A stretch of DNA of 64,000 nt, from assembly GCF_000485795.1 (NCBI RefSeq), contig NZ_AXZL01000076.1, positions 248,001 through 312,000 of the forward strand, written 5' to 3'. A model generated the notes under the pieces. That model had not been told where the DNA came from, made no database searches, and saw only the letters and a program-made list of their open reading frames with translations. The position numbers and the translations under genes were made by a program. How positions within the stretch are numbered: the stretch's first letter is position 1; each line of letters starts with the position of its first letter. The stretch is from Shewanella decolorationis S12. Lineage in GTDB: Bacteria > Pseudomonadota > Gammaproteobacteria > Enterobacterales > Shewanellaceae. Below are positions 7,626 through 16,251 of the stretch, piece after piece.

Positions 7626-8255
7626 TTATTGTTGTAAAGCCTGCTGTAATTGCTTGTAGGATAAAAACTCCCGCTGCGACTCATTCAGGCCAAGTTCCGC
7701 TGCTAAAGCGACGAGCTGTGCCTCATAACTCTGCAGCATAGTTTCATCATCAGTCACAATCGCCAGTTCAGCAAAGTCACCCAATCCTTCAAGCCTGTCT
7801 AAAGTTAAGTGAAATTGCCCTAAAAAATACACGCTGCGGCGCTTTTTAATCTCAAGCACACATTGATAACCTAAAGTACGCAGCATACTTTTGGCTTTAT
7901 TGGCATCCGTGATATTGACCGCTTCACAGCGATCTTTCTCGGGCCCTTTCACAATCCACAGCATGATGCCGGAGGGCTGCATCTCGCGAATACACAGGCT
8001 TTTATGCTCAGCCGCTAACGACGCTGAGGGTGAATCAAAATAGCAGTCATGCTCAAGATTATCCTCGAGCATCACCTCCGGTGATTTAGCGCTTAGGCGT
8101 GCCCAAAAAGCCTCTCGGTCTGCGAGCCGATACTTAAGCTCCACCTCAAACTTACCATTAAAATGGGCGTTAATTTGCGGGGCTAATTCTTTTGGTACTA
8201 ATTCTTTTGGTGCCAATTCTTTTAGTGCAAAGTCTGCTGGCATTGGATTATTCAT
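7626..8255 (-). CDS. CYTH-domain protein (class IV adenylate cyclase / triphosphatase-like)
   Basis: The CYTH fold binds triphosphates with divalent metal ions in a barrel. The N-terminal ExExK signature is present as EVELKYRL at about residues 37-44, followed by basic and acidic strands (KSLCIRE, GIMLWIVKGPEK, CVLEIKKRRSVY, FHLTLDRLEGLGDFAELAIV) typical of CyaB-like proteins. It may make cAMP or hydrolyse inorganic triphosphate; sequence alone does not decide. The first 30 residues are an unusual Lys-Glu-Leu-Ala-Pro repeat encoded by a 15 bp tandem repeat. It lies downstream of cydDC on the same strand but 69 bp beyond cydC. Confidence 0.82.
   Translation of the reverse strand: MNNPMPADFALKELAPKELVPKELAPQINAHFNGKFEVELKYRLADREAFWARLSAKSPEVMLEDNLEHDCYFDSPSASLAAEHKSLCIREMQPSGIMLWIVKGPEKDRCEAVNITDANKAKSMLRTLGYQCVLEIKKRRSVYFLGQFHLTLDRLEGLGDFAELAIVTDDETMLQSYEAQLVALAAELGLNESQREFLSYKQLQQALQQ
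8188..8232. repeat. Three tandem copies of a 15 bp repeat inside the CYTH gene
   Basis: The unit CTAATTCTTTTGGTA occurs three times with small changes (last copy CCAATTCTTTTAGTG). On the coding strand it encodes KELAP, KELVP, KELAP. Being in frame and 15 bp long, copy-number change would alter length without a frameshift. Confidence 0.85.
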
Positions 8256-8324
8256 CTAACGGCTTTACTCCTGCTGCATGCTTAACTCTTTATCCGCTCT
8301 TGTCTACTCGTGCTTCGATCGGGC

Positions 8325-10076
8325 TTAAGCTAAACGACGATAAAGCGCCTGATAGGCGGGACAAGTTTGCAGTAACTGCTCATGGTTACCCGATGCCACA
8401 ATTTGCCCCTCGGCGAGGAGGTGAATTTGGTCCATCTTGGCCATCGCTGTTAATCTGTGGCTGATCATTAGCAAGGTTTTATCCTTAGCAAATTCAAGCA
8501 GTAAACTTAAGATTTCCCGCTCGGTACGCTTATCTAAGCCCTCGGTTGGCTCATCTAACAATAATAGCGGCGCATCACGCAGCAATGCCCTTGCTACGCC
8601 TATACGGCGCTGCTCGCCGCCCGATAATTGCCGTCCGCCCTCGCCAATCCACATATCTAAAGGTTTATCACCTTTGAGTAATTCGCCTAAACCAACCTGT
8701 TGTAAGACTTGGATAAAACGCTCGTCATTGGCAGTACGCTTTTGCTCTGCTGGCACAGGCAAGGCAATGGCGAGGTTCTCCCGCAGCGTGCCCGCGTACA
8801 GGTAAATCCGCTGGCTCACGACTGTCATCGCAGCTCTTAAGGCGGCCTCGCTATAGTCCGTCAGCGGCTGACCATCGAGGCAAATTTCGCCACGCTGCGC
8901 CTGCCATTCACGGGTGATTAAGGACAATAAACTGGATTTGCCGCAGCCCGTTGCGCCCAATAACGCCACCTTTTGCCCAGGCTCTACCGTTAAGGATAAG
9001 CCCTGCAATACACTTTGGTTGTCGTGATAGCCAAAGTGGATATCCGTCATCTGCAGCCCGCCCGATGTCGCCTTGAGCGTTAAATCCTCGCTAAAACGAA
9101 TATCGCTTTCCTGCTCGGTGATTTCGTGGATTCGTGTCGCCGCCAGCACGCAGCCTGACAAATGTTGGAAAGCACCCGCAATCGGCATCATCATTTCGAC
9201 ACAGGCCATAGTGGCAAACACCATCAAGGCAAACATAGGGCCGGGAGGCACAGCATCGCCCACGCCATTGGCGGCTAAAAATAGCATCATGATGAGTGCC
9301 GAGCCCGTCGCGAGGATCAGCATGGCTTGGCTCAAGGCGGTGATATTCGCCATCGCCCCTTGGCTAGCAAATAACGCCTGCTCGGCCTCGTCGAGCTTGT
9401 GTCTGTATCTGGCGTTCGCACCAAATAAACTCAGCTCTGCTTGGCCCTGCAACATCTCAAGCAACTGCACCCGATATTGGCGTTTGGTCTCCAACATATT
9501 GCGACTTGGCTCGTGCCCAAGCCGATAAAACAGCAGAGGCAGCAGCAACCAAACCACAATCAAAAACAGGCATAAACTTAAGGCCAGCTTGGCATCAAAC
9601 CATGCGAGGAACAGATATAACAACGCCGTCATCAGCAAGGAAGCCGCCATCGGCGTCAACAACCGTAAATACAGATGGTCGAGTGTATCTATATCCGCCA
9701 CGAGGCGGTTGAGCATATCCGCGCGGCGCAGCCCCTGCAGATTTTTAGCGCTGAGCGGGAAGAGTTTTCGCCACGCCCACACTCTGAGCTCAGTCAGTAA
9801 CTTAAAGGTCGCCTCATGGGTTGCTAGGCGCTCACCGTAACGACTGGCCGTTCGCGCGATTGAAAGGAAACGCACGCCACCCGCGGGGGTAAAAAAGTTA
9901 AAGGCTTGGGAGCCGATAACCGTTAATCCCGCAACCGCCGTCGCCGATAAAAACCAGCCCGACAGCGACAATAAACCAATCCCCGCCATAAGTGTGGTCA
10001 GAGTGAGCACTAGCCCAACGGCCATCATTAACCATTGGTGGGAAAACAAACGAATAAAGGGAAGGAGAATTTTCAT
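8325..10076 (-). CDS. cydC: ABC exporter half-transporter CydC
   Basis: CydC is one half of the heterodimeric inner-membrane CydDC transporter, required for assembly of cytochrome bd oxidase and periplasmic cytochromes. It was described as an exporter of cysteine/glutathione and more recently linked to haem. The first ~310 residues form the six-helix membrane domain (ITPAGGVRFLSIARTASRYGER is a typical CydC stretch). The ATPase domain follows: Walker A GATGCGKSS, signature LSGGEQRRIGVARAL, Walker B LLLLDEPTEGLD and switch His in SHRL. The 583-residue length is normal. It overlaps cydD by 4 bp (ATGA), so translation is likely coupled. Confidence 0.95.
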   Translation of the reverse strand: MKILLPFIRLFSHQWLMMAVGLVLTLTTLMAGIGLLSLSGWFLSATAVAGLTVIGSQAFNFFTPAGGVRFLSIARTASRYGERLATHEATFKLLTELRVWAWRKLFPLSAKNLQGLRRADMLNRLVADIDTLDHLYLRLLTPMAASLLMTALLYLFLAWFDAKLALSLCLFLIVVWLLLPLLFYRLGHEPSRNMLETKRQYRVQLLEMLQGQAELSLFGANARYRHKLDEAEQALFASQGAMANITALSQAMLILATGSALIMMLFLAANGVGDAVPPGPMFALMVFATMACVEMMMPIAGAFQHLSGCVLAATRIHEITEQESDIRFSEDLTLKATSGGLQMTDIHFGYHDNQSVLQGLSLTVEPGQKVALLGATGCGKSSLLSLITREWQAQRGEICLDGQPLTDYSEAALRAAMTVVSQRIYLYAGTLRENLAIALPVPAEQKRTANDERFIQVLQQVGLGELLKGDKPLDMWIGEGGRQLSGGEQRRIGVARALLRDAPLLLLDEPTEGLDKRTEREILSLLLEFAKDKTLLMISHRLTAMAKMDQIHLLAEGQIVASGNHEQLLQTCPAYQALYRRLA

Positions 10077-12016
10077 TGTGCTGCTCCCTCGGTTGTCCCT
10101 AACGCGATATCGCTGTGGGTATCAGGCATTGACGGTTCAAGCCCAATATCGGCTACTGATTCAGTATTTTCATGCAACATGGTTTGGAATAACCCCGCCT
10201 CAGTTGACAGCGTCGCAAAATCCCCCCGCTGGACTATCTTGCCTTTATCGAGCACAAGGATGGACGACATATGGTCTAGTTGATCGACCCTGTGGGTCAC
10301 CATAATGCCCATCTTACCCGCCATCGCCGCTTTTAAGGTGCGGCTGACGAGTTGTTCGCTAACACTGTCTAAACTCGCCGTCGGTTCATCGAGAATAAAG
10401 ACCTGCGCCGCCTGCCCCAATGCCCGCGCGAGCGCAATACGTTGCGCCTGCCCGACCGATAAGGTCGATGACTGCTCGCCTATCGGCGTGGCTAACCCAA
10501 GGGGTTGGCTGCGGACAAACTCATGGATATTGGCCTGCTCCAGCAATTGCCATATCTGATCATCCGTCATTTCGGGATTGGCTAAGGCGACGTTTTCCCG
10601 CACTGTGCCATGGAATAACTGCGGTTCTTGCCCAAGCCATGCTAATTGCTGTCGCCAATGGGCAAGGTCGAGGCTTGCGAGCTCAACACCATCGATTAGC
10701 AGTTTGCCTTTATAGGGCAAAAATCCTAATAAGGCATTGAGTAAACTGGTTTTACCGGCGCCACTTGGACCAACCAGAGCCAAGTGTTCGCCCTGCTTCA
10801 ACTCAAAGCTAATAGGGCCGAGCAAACGACTGCCATCGGTACTAAAGACCTCCAAATCTTTTACGCTAAGGTGAGTCAGCTTATCGAGTCGCGTTTGCTG
10901 CCCTAGCTTGTCCTGCGAAAAACTCGACTCGGGCTCAGGATGTTCCAGCAGTGTTATCAATGCTTGGGCGGCGCCAATCGCCTGCGCTTTTGCGTGGTAG
11001 TGAGTGCCCATATCCCTAAGAGGCTGATAAAACTCCGGCGCTAAAATGAGGATAAACAAACCGACAAACAGGCTAAAAGGTAAGCCTTCATTCGTATTAG
11101 GCCCAAGTTGAGCGTGCGTGCCATAGTAGCCAAAATCGAGGTGCCCTAAGTAGCTAAAACCAAAGTAAACCGCTAATACGGCAATTGATACCGCGGCAAA
11201 AAACTCTAGCACCGCCGAGCTTAAAAAGGCCATGCGCAACACAGACATAGTACGGCTACGGAACTCCTCCGAGGCTTTTTCAATAACCTTCAGCTCAGCA
11301 TCGCCTCGATTGAATAGCTTTAAGGTCGCAAGCCCTTTTAATCTATCCATAAAATGGCCGCTTAATCTAGCTAACGCATTGAAGTTTTTACGGTTAGCAT
11401 CGGCCGCCCCCATACCGACGAGGATCATAAACAGCGGGATAAGTGGTGCAGTTAACAACAAAATCAGCCCCGCCGCCCAGTTGATGGGAAACACAGCGAT
11501 GAGGATCAATAAGGGGATCACGCCGGCAAGGGTCATTTGCGGTAGATAACGGGCATAAAAATCTTGTAAATCTTCCACTTGCTCTAAGACTATGCTCGCC
11601 CAACTGCCTGCGGGTTTACCTTTAATAAACGCGGGACCGAGCCGAGTTAACTTATCCATTACCGCACCGCGGATCTGTTGGCGTAAGCGCTTACCCGCTT
11701 CAAAACTGGCGCGCTCGCGGCCATAGGCGAGTAAGGCTCGCAGCAACATTAACCCAATCAAGGCCATAAAATGTGGCAGATAATCGCTCGCACCCACAGC
11801 AGACTGGATTGGCGTGTTATTCGCTCCCTCAGTAAAAGCCTGCAAGGCATTGCCAACGATGACGCCATCGAGGAGTGTAGCGATCAGATAGGCCTGTGCA
11901 ATCAATGCTATAGCACTTAACATTCCACACCATACGGAGAGCTTAACAAACCAGCCACAGGCTTTTTTTTGCGACTTGAGCCAAACGAGAAGGGACTTTT
12001 CTAACGACTTATCCAT
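10073..12016 (-). CDS. cydD: ABC exporter half-transporter CydD
   Basis: First gene of the cydDC pair and partner of CydC in the same exporter. The membrane domain covers about residues 15-340. The ATPase domain has Walker A GPSGAGKTS, signature LSVGQAQRIALARAL (Gly-Gly of the usual motif replaced by Val-Gly), Walker B VFILDEPTASLD and switch His in THR. At 647 residues it is somewhat longer than the E. coli protein, mainly through a C-terminal tail of about 40 residues after the ATPase domain. The cydAB oxidase genes are not in this window. The start at 12016 is the first ATG of the family-like sequence. Confidence 0.95.
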   Translation of the reverse strand: MDKSLEKSLLVWLKSQKKACGWFVKLSVWCGMLSAIALIAQAYLIATLLDGVIVGNALQAFTEGANNTPIQSAVGASDYLPHFMALIGLMLLRALLAYGRERASFEAGKRLRQQIRGAVMDKLTRLGPAFIKGKPAGSWASIVLEQVEDLQDFYARYLPQMTLAGVIPLLILIAVFPINWAAGLILLLTAPLIPLFMILVGMGAADANRKNFNALARLSGHFMDRLKGLATLKLFNRGDAELKVIEKASEEFRSRTMSVLRMAFLSSAVLEFFAAVSIAVLAVYFGFSYLGHLDFGYYGTHAQLGPNTNEGLPFSLFVGLFILILAPEFYQPLRDMGTHYHAKAQAIGAAQALITLLEHPEPESSFSQDKLGQQTRLDKLTHLSVKDLEVFSTDGSRLLGPISFELKQGEHLALVGPSGAGKTSLLNALLGFLPYKGKLLIDGVELASLDLAHWRQQLAWLGQEPQLFHGTVRENVALANPEMTDDQIWQLLEQANIHEFVRSQPLGLATPIGEQSSTLSVGQAQRIALARALGQAAQVFILDEPTASLDSVSEQLVSRTLKAAMAGKMGIMVTHRVDQLDHMSSILVLDKGKIVQRGDFATLSTEAGLFQTMLHENTESVADIGLEPSMPDTHSDIALGTTEGAAQ

Positions 12017-12332
12017 GGTGCTCCAACAAAACCAACACTGCAGTAAATTGTAGAAATCGATCTAACGCTTACCAATCCATGCCAAGAACTTGCAATAAGC
12101 GAAAAGGTTCGATAGGGACGCAGTATCGCAGGCATCCCCAACAGATGAAACCTTGGACGTACCTTTTGCCAAAAGATTCATAAAAATGCGATAACGATCA
12201 ATAAATTCAGATTTAGCTCACACAGATAAACACTGCACGCCTATAAACACGTATTCGCACTCTCACATATCATCAAACTTAACAGTCTTTGTTGATTGCG
12301 GATAACCCTATTTAGCAAGGATAAAGACTAAA

Positions 12333-12373
12333 ATCTTAGCTAACTGGTCATTAGCGAAATAGTTAGCTAAGAT
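12333..12373 (+). promoter_or_regulatory. Perfect 13 bp inverted repeat in the leader of the pilin gene
   Basis: ATCTTAGCTAACT (12333-12345) pairs perfectly with AGTTAGCTAAGAT (12361-12373) around a 15-base loop. A short T stretch (ATATTTTT) follows, then the pilin ribosome binding site. It could be an operator, a terminator/attenuator or an mRNA-stabilising hairpin. In the rest of 12017-12332 (between cydD and the pilin) I see no gene. Confidence 0.6.
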
Positions 12374-12402
12374 AGGAATATTTTTCAAGGAGTTAGATAG
12401 CA

Positions 12403-12921
12403 ATGACAAACAAGCATTCCGGTTTCACGTTAATAGAACTTGTTGTTGTGATTATTATTTTGGGCATTTTAGCCGTAGTGGCCGTCCCCAAATTTGTGAA
12501 TTTACAGTCTGATGCGTACAAAAGTCAGTTGTCTGGTGCATTGGCATCAATGAAGTCTGCCGTCACCTTATTCAAGGCAAAATCAGAAATCGCCAACACA
12601 GGTACCACTAATCGTGTAGTTTTTGATGGCATTCGGGGTGAGAATTACCAACCTTGGGCCGCAAGTAGCAGTGGCACAGTACCTAGTGCGGGCTACACAA
12701 CACCACCTGAAATTTTTAATGCAGCAGGCTTAAACGTTAATGATTGGTCCTACCGTATTTATACATCCAACGGCACCTATCAAGTTATAGCAACCCCAAA
12801 GCAAAAGTTAAATCTGGCGACCCCGACTCAAGCGGAGGTATCAGCAACTAATTGTTATATAGACTATAAATGGGAGACAACTGGTGTTCCAACTTATACG
12901 AAAGTTGACACAGGTTGCTAA
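12403..12921 (+). CDS. Orphan type IV pilin-like (MSHA-type) prepilin
   Basis: A short basic leader (MTNKHSG) is followed by the prepilin peptidase site G-F and FTLIELVVVIIILGILAVVAVPKF, the classic N-methylated class IV pilin helix with Glu5. The 172-residue length and globular domain with two cysteines near the C-terminus (CYIDYKW and the final Cys) match MSHA-type pilins, which close with a disulfide loop. The Shine-Dalgarno sequence AAGGAG is at 12387-12392. No pilus assembly genes are adjacent, so it must use machinery encoded elsewhere. It may be an alternative major pilin or a minor pilin. It has its own promoter region with a strong hairpin. Confidence 0.9.
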   Translation: MTNKHSGFTLIELVVVIIILGILAVVAVPKFVNLQSDAYKSQLSGALASMKSAVTLFKAKSEIANTGTTNRVVFDGIRGENYQPWAASSSGTVPSAGYTTPPEIFNAAGLNVNDWSYRIYTSNGTYQVIATPKQKLNLATPTQAEVSATNCYIDYKWETTGVPTYTKVDTGC

Positions 12922-12930
12922 TCATACAGA

Positions 12931-12967
12931 CGTGTTGACGTTTTGGGCGCTATCAAAACGTCAACAA
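12931..12967 (+). terminator. Hairpin after the pilin gene, related to a repeat tip
   Basis: TGTTGACGTTTT pairs with AAAACGTCAACA across a short loop (12933-12965), ten bases after the pilin stop. It could end transcription, but no T run follows. The arm GTGTTGACGTT is also the tip sequence of the MITE-like element at 50472-50748 and recurs at 63641. Confidence 0.5.
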
Positions 12968-13004
12968 TGCGCAAGTCGCCATATTGAGTGGCCCTATTTC
13001 TGCG

Positions 13005-14054
13005 CTAAGGCTGAGTACCACCATATTTAACTAACACATGCCAGAGTAGCTTGAGTTCGTGTGCCACCTGAGCGCGGTTCCCCCGATCACGCCAATGTTG
13101 GGGCGAATGGTATAAATCCCGCGCTGCCACGCCAATCGCATAGGCGTCAACACGTTCATCAATTGCAATACGACTTGCCAAAGATGGCATTGTCGGCCCA
13201 CGAAAATCACTGGGGATCTGCGCCGTGTGCAAGCTAAATCCGCTATGGTATTGCAGCTCAATATCATAGCGATCACAAAGCTTGCTTAAGGTGCTGCCGA
13301 TTTCAGTCCCTTTAAAACTTGGATCTGCCACCAGCATGGCAATGTCTTCATCGAGGGATACATCACCGTGGATTTGGGCCTCAATGTAATGATCGAGATT
13401 ACTCGACATCGGTCGTTCAAACCGTGACAGCATTGAGGCGTTAAGCTGATGCGCCAAATACTGGATCACGTTTAACGGTTTAAAATCCACTTTACCCAAG
13501 GCATAGTGGCGCTCAAAACTCTCGGTGAGCAGCGCCGCTAATACATCATCAAAACAGGATAACGTGCCCTTTTCCTTTGGATTACGGTAGGAATCTAAAT
13601 AAGTGAACGTCGAGCGCGTAAGCAACTGCGAATGGGTCAGCAAATAACAGCTGCCAAAACGTGGGGCAGGACCATCCTGCCACATGCCTAAATCTAAGGC
13701 GCCATATTTAGGGCGAGACTTAGTTCCTTTATAGACGTCGCCAAAGAGTTGATTTTCCCAGTGGTCCCTTGGTCCACCTAACTCAGGAGATAACTGCCCA
13801 TTGGAGATATGGGTTTCGAATTGACTACGGTATTGACCATCACGTAATAACCCCTCGGCCACAGTGAGGCCACGGCTATCGATTCTGTCCGGATGAAAAT
13901 GCAATGCCACTCGGCCACAGTGCAACAATTGCTTCAGTGCCGCTTGCATCTCCTGCATCGGAATGTTGGACATCTGCTGCACGTTTCGAATAACTGCCAC
14001 AGCCTGTTCACTTCGACTACGCGCTAGGCGCTCAATATGCTGTATTGCTGTCAT
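13005..14054 (-). CDS. DUF3626 domain protein
   Basis: A 349-residue soluble protein. The motifs ALHFHPDR, GLLRDGQYRSQFETHISNG, GGPRDHWENQLFG, YGALDLGMW and PRFGSCYLLTH recall the DUF3626 family of unknown biochemical function. An upstream ATG at 14132 would add 26 residues, including a hydrophobic stretch, but the ATG at 14054 follows AGGTGG and starts the conserved helical region, so 14054 is preferred. It is transcribed alone, convergent with the pilin and divergent from the helicase gene. The 405 bp between 14055 and 14459 hold the two divergent promoter regions; no specific site was recognised. Confidence 0.75.
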   Translation of the reverse strand: MTAIQHIERLARSRSEQAVAVIRNVQQMSNIPMQEMQAALKQLLHCGRVALHFHPDRIDSRGLTVAEGLLRDGQYRSQFETHISNGQLSPELGGPRDHWENQLFGDVYKGTKSRPKYGALDLGMWQDGPAPRFGSCYLLTHSQLLTRSTFTYLDSYRNPKEKGTLSCFDDVLAALLTESFERHYALGKVDFKPLNVIQYLAHQLNASMLSRFERPMSSNLDHYIEAQIHGDVSLDEDIAMLVADPSFKGTEIGSTLSKLCDRYDIELQYHSGFSLHTAQIPSDFRGPTMPSLASRIAIDERVDAYAIGVAARDLYHSPQHWRDRGNRAQVAHELKLLWHVLVKYGGTQP

Positions 14055-14459
14055 AATCCACCTGCCATGGAGCGTGAATATGCCTAAGAGGACACATCCT
14101 AAGAATTCAATGGTGCAGAGTTCAAGCTGCAAAGGGAAAATTCCCCGATTACCTTTACCAATCCGATTTACAACAACGCCATACTAATGTCTTTGCAACC
14201 TATTGAGGAGGTTTGTTAATTTTACTCCAAGTTAGCTTACTTAGAAGCAATGAAATTAACACAAGCGTGATCTTTCCCTAAATACTGAACAAGATACTGA
14301 TAGGACGATAAATTAGCCACTCCTGAATAGGCTTTTGCGCCAGATAAACAACAAACGACTTTCAAACATGGCGATCTAGCGCCTGTTCATGTAAGCTGCA
14401 CGCCCGCCAATTTGGCCATACTACTGCTGCGAACTTTTGCCGCCACAAGAGACCCATTA

Positions 14460-16121
14460 ATGAGTTTTTCCTCCCTAGGTTTATCTGCTCCAATCCAAAA
14501 AGCCGTGACTGAACAAGGTTATGACACCCCCTCTCCCATTCAAGCACAGGCGATTCCCGCCGTACTGACGGGTAAAGACGTGATGGCTGCGGCCCAAACG
14601 GGGACAGGAAAAACCGCAGGCTTTACCTTGCCGTTACTCGAATTACTCTCTAAAGGCCATAAAGCGAAGGCGGGACAAATCCGCGCCCTAGTGCTAACCC
14701 CCACGCGCGAGTTAGCGGCTCAAGTCAGCGAAAGCGTTGAAACCTATGGTAAATATCTTCCATTACGCTCAGCGGTGGTCTTTGGTGGCGTGCCAATTAA
14801 TCCTCAAATTCAAAAGCTACGCCATGGTGTCGATATACTGGTCGCCACGCCAGGCCGCTTATTAGATCTTGAGCAGCAAAAGGCGGTGAAGTTTAATCAA
14901 CTCGAAGTCTTAGTGCTGGATGAAGCGGATCGCATGCTTGACATGGGCTTTATCCGCGATATCAAAAAAATCCTCGCCATGTTGCCCACTCAGCGACAAA
15001 ACCTGATGTTTTCGGCGACCTTCTCCGATGAAATCCGTGAGCTTGCCAAAGGCCTAGTAAATCAACCAGTAGAAATTTCAGTAACGCCACGCAACGCCGC
15101 GGCAAACACAGTCAAACAATGGATTTGTCCCGTCGATAAGAATCAAAAATCGGCGCTGCTCATTCAGCTCATCAAGCAGGAAAACTGGCAGCAAGTCTTA
15201 GTGTTTTCACGCACTAAACACGGAGCCAACAGACTAGCTAAGAGTCTGATTCAAGCCGAGATCAGTGCCGCCGCTATCCATGGCAACAAGAGCCAAGGCG
15301 CACGCACCAAAGCCTTAGCCGACTTTAAGAGTGGTGAAGTACGGGTGCTTGTGGCGACCGACATTGCGGCACGCGGGCTCGATATCGACCAATTGCCACA
15401 AGTGGTGAACTTCGATCTGCCCAATGTGCCCGAAGATTACGTGCACCGCATTGGCCGTACAGGGCGCGCGGGCGCCTTAGGCCAAGCCGTTTCCTTAGTC
15501 AGTAACGAAGAAACTAAGCTACTCAGGGACATTGAGCGTTTGATCAATCGCGTGCTTGAAAGGCAGGAGGTTGAAGGCTTCAGCCCTGTTCATGCGCTCC
15601 CAGAGTCGACCCTAAATGCCCATGGTAAAGAGAACAAAATCAAAGCCGTGGCGAGCCAACGTAAGCATCGCAGCGCAGGTAAACCAACGCCAAGAGCGGG
15701 TACGGGCCGCGATGGTCGTAAAACGTCTGAGAATAGTAGCAACCCCGCTACTCAGCAAAAGATCGCAAAAACGCAACCAAACCAAGGGCAGCGCAATACT
15801 CAACACCAGCGCACTCAGCCCCCAGAGCAACAAAATCAGCAAGGTGAGCATAAGCGTCCCCAAGCTGCAAAAAACGCTGAGCATAAAAACTCGCACTCAA
15901 TTACCGAACAAGGCCGCTCACCAAAACCGCAGCATAAACATTCGCAACGCGGTAAAAGCGCAGCTAACTCAACCAACGGCGAACACAAACCCGCTAAATC
16001 TCGTCCACAACAGACGGATAATGCTAAAGCTAGGCATCAAGATCGTCGCCAGCCGAGTGCAAAACCCACCCGCAATGCTGCAAAAAACGAATTGTCTTCA
16101 GTAAGCAATAAGGTGACGTAA
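14460..16121 (+). CDS. rhlE: DEAD-box ATP-dependent RNA helicase, RhlE type
   Basis: It unwinds RNA duplexes in ribosome assembly or RNA turnover. The start at ATG 14460 gives the family N-terminus MSFSSLGLS; an upstream TTG in frame is unlikely. The Q motif (PSPIQAQAIP), motif I AQTGTGKT, motif II DEAD (VLDEADRMLDMGF), motif III SAT, motif V ATDIAARGLD and motif VI HRIGRTGRAG are all present within the first ~380 residues. The last ~170 residues are a low-complexity tail rich in Gln, Asn, Lys, Ser and His, probably disordered and RNA-binding. Shewanella has several DEAD-box paralogues, so assignment to RhlE rather than a sister group is good but not certain. Confidence 0.88.
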   Translation: MSFSSLGLSAPIQKAVTEQGYDTPSPIQAQAIPAVLTGKDVMAAAQTGTGKTAGFTLPLLELLSKGHKAKAGQIRALVLTPTRELAAQVSESVETYGKYLPLRSAVVFGGVPINPQIQKLRHGVDILVATPGRLLDLEQQKAVKFNQLEVLVLDEADRMLDMGFIRDIKKILAMLPTQRQNLMFSATFSDEIRELAKGLVNQPVEISVTPRNAAANTVKQWICPVDKNQKSALLIQLIKQENWQQVLVFSRTKHGANRLAKSLIQAEISAAAIHGNKSQGARTKALADFKSGEVRVLVATDIAARGLDIDQLPQVVNFDLPNVPEDYVHRIGRTGRAGALGQAVSLVSNEETKLLRDIERLINRVLERQEVEGFSPVHALPESTLNAHGKENKIKAVASQRKHRSAGKPTPRAGTGRDGRKTSENSSNPATQQKIAKTQPNQGQRNTQHQRTQPPEQQNQQGEHKRPQAAKNAEHKNSHSITEQGRSPKPQHKHSQRGKSAANSTNGEHKPAKSRPQQTDNAKARHQDRRQPSAKPTRNAAKNELSSVSNKVT

Positions 16122-16194
16122 TAGAGTGAAAGGATTGAGATATCGCTGCAAACTCCAGTGCTAAACCACATCCGCTCTTGCACTTTGTTCGTAT

Positions 16195-16232
16195 AAAAAT
16201 GCCCAAACTTTATAGGTTGGGCATTTTTATTA
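16195..16232. terminator. Bidirectional terminator between the helicase and chemoreceptor genes
   Basis: AATGCCCAAAC-TTTATA-GGTTGGGCATTTTTATT: a stem with T run on the plus strand and an A run preceding it, so it can serve both convergent genes. Confidence 0.88.
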
Positions 16233-16251
16233 TGTGAGTAAAAGCAAAGTG

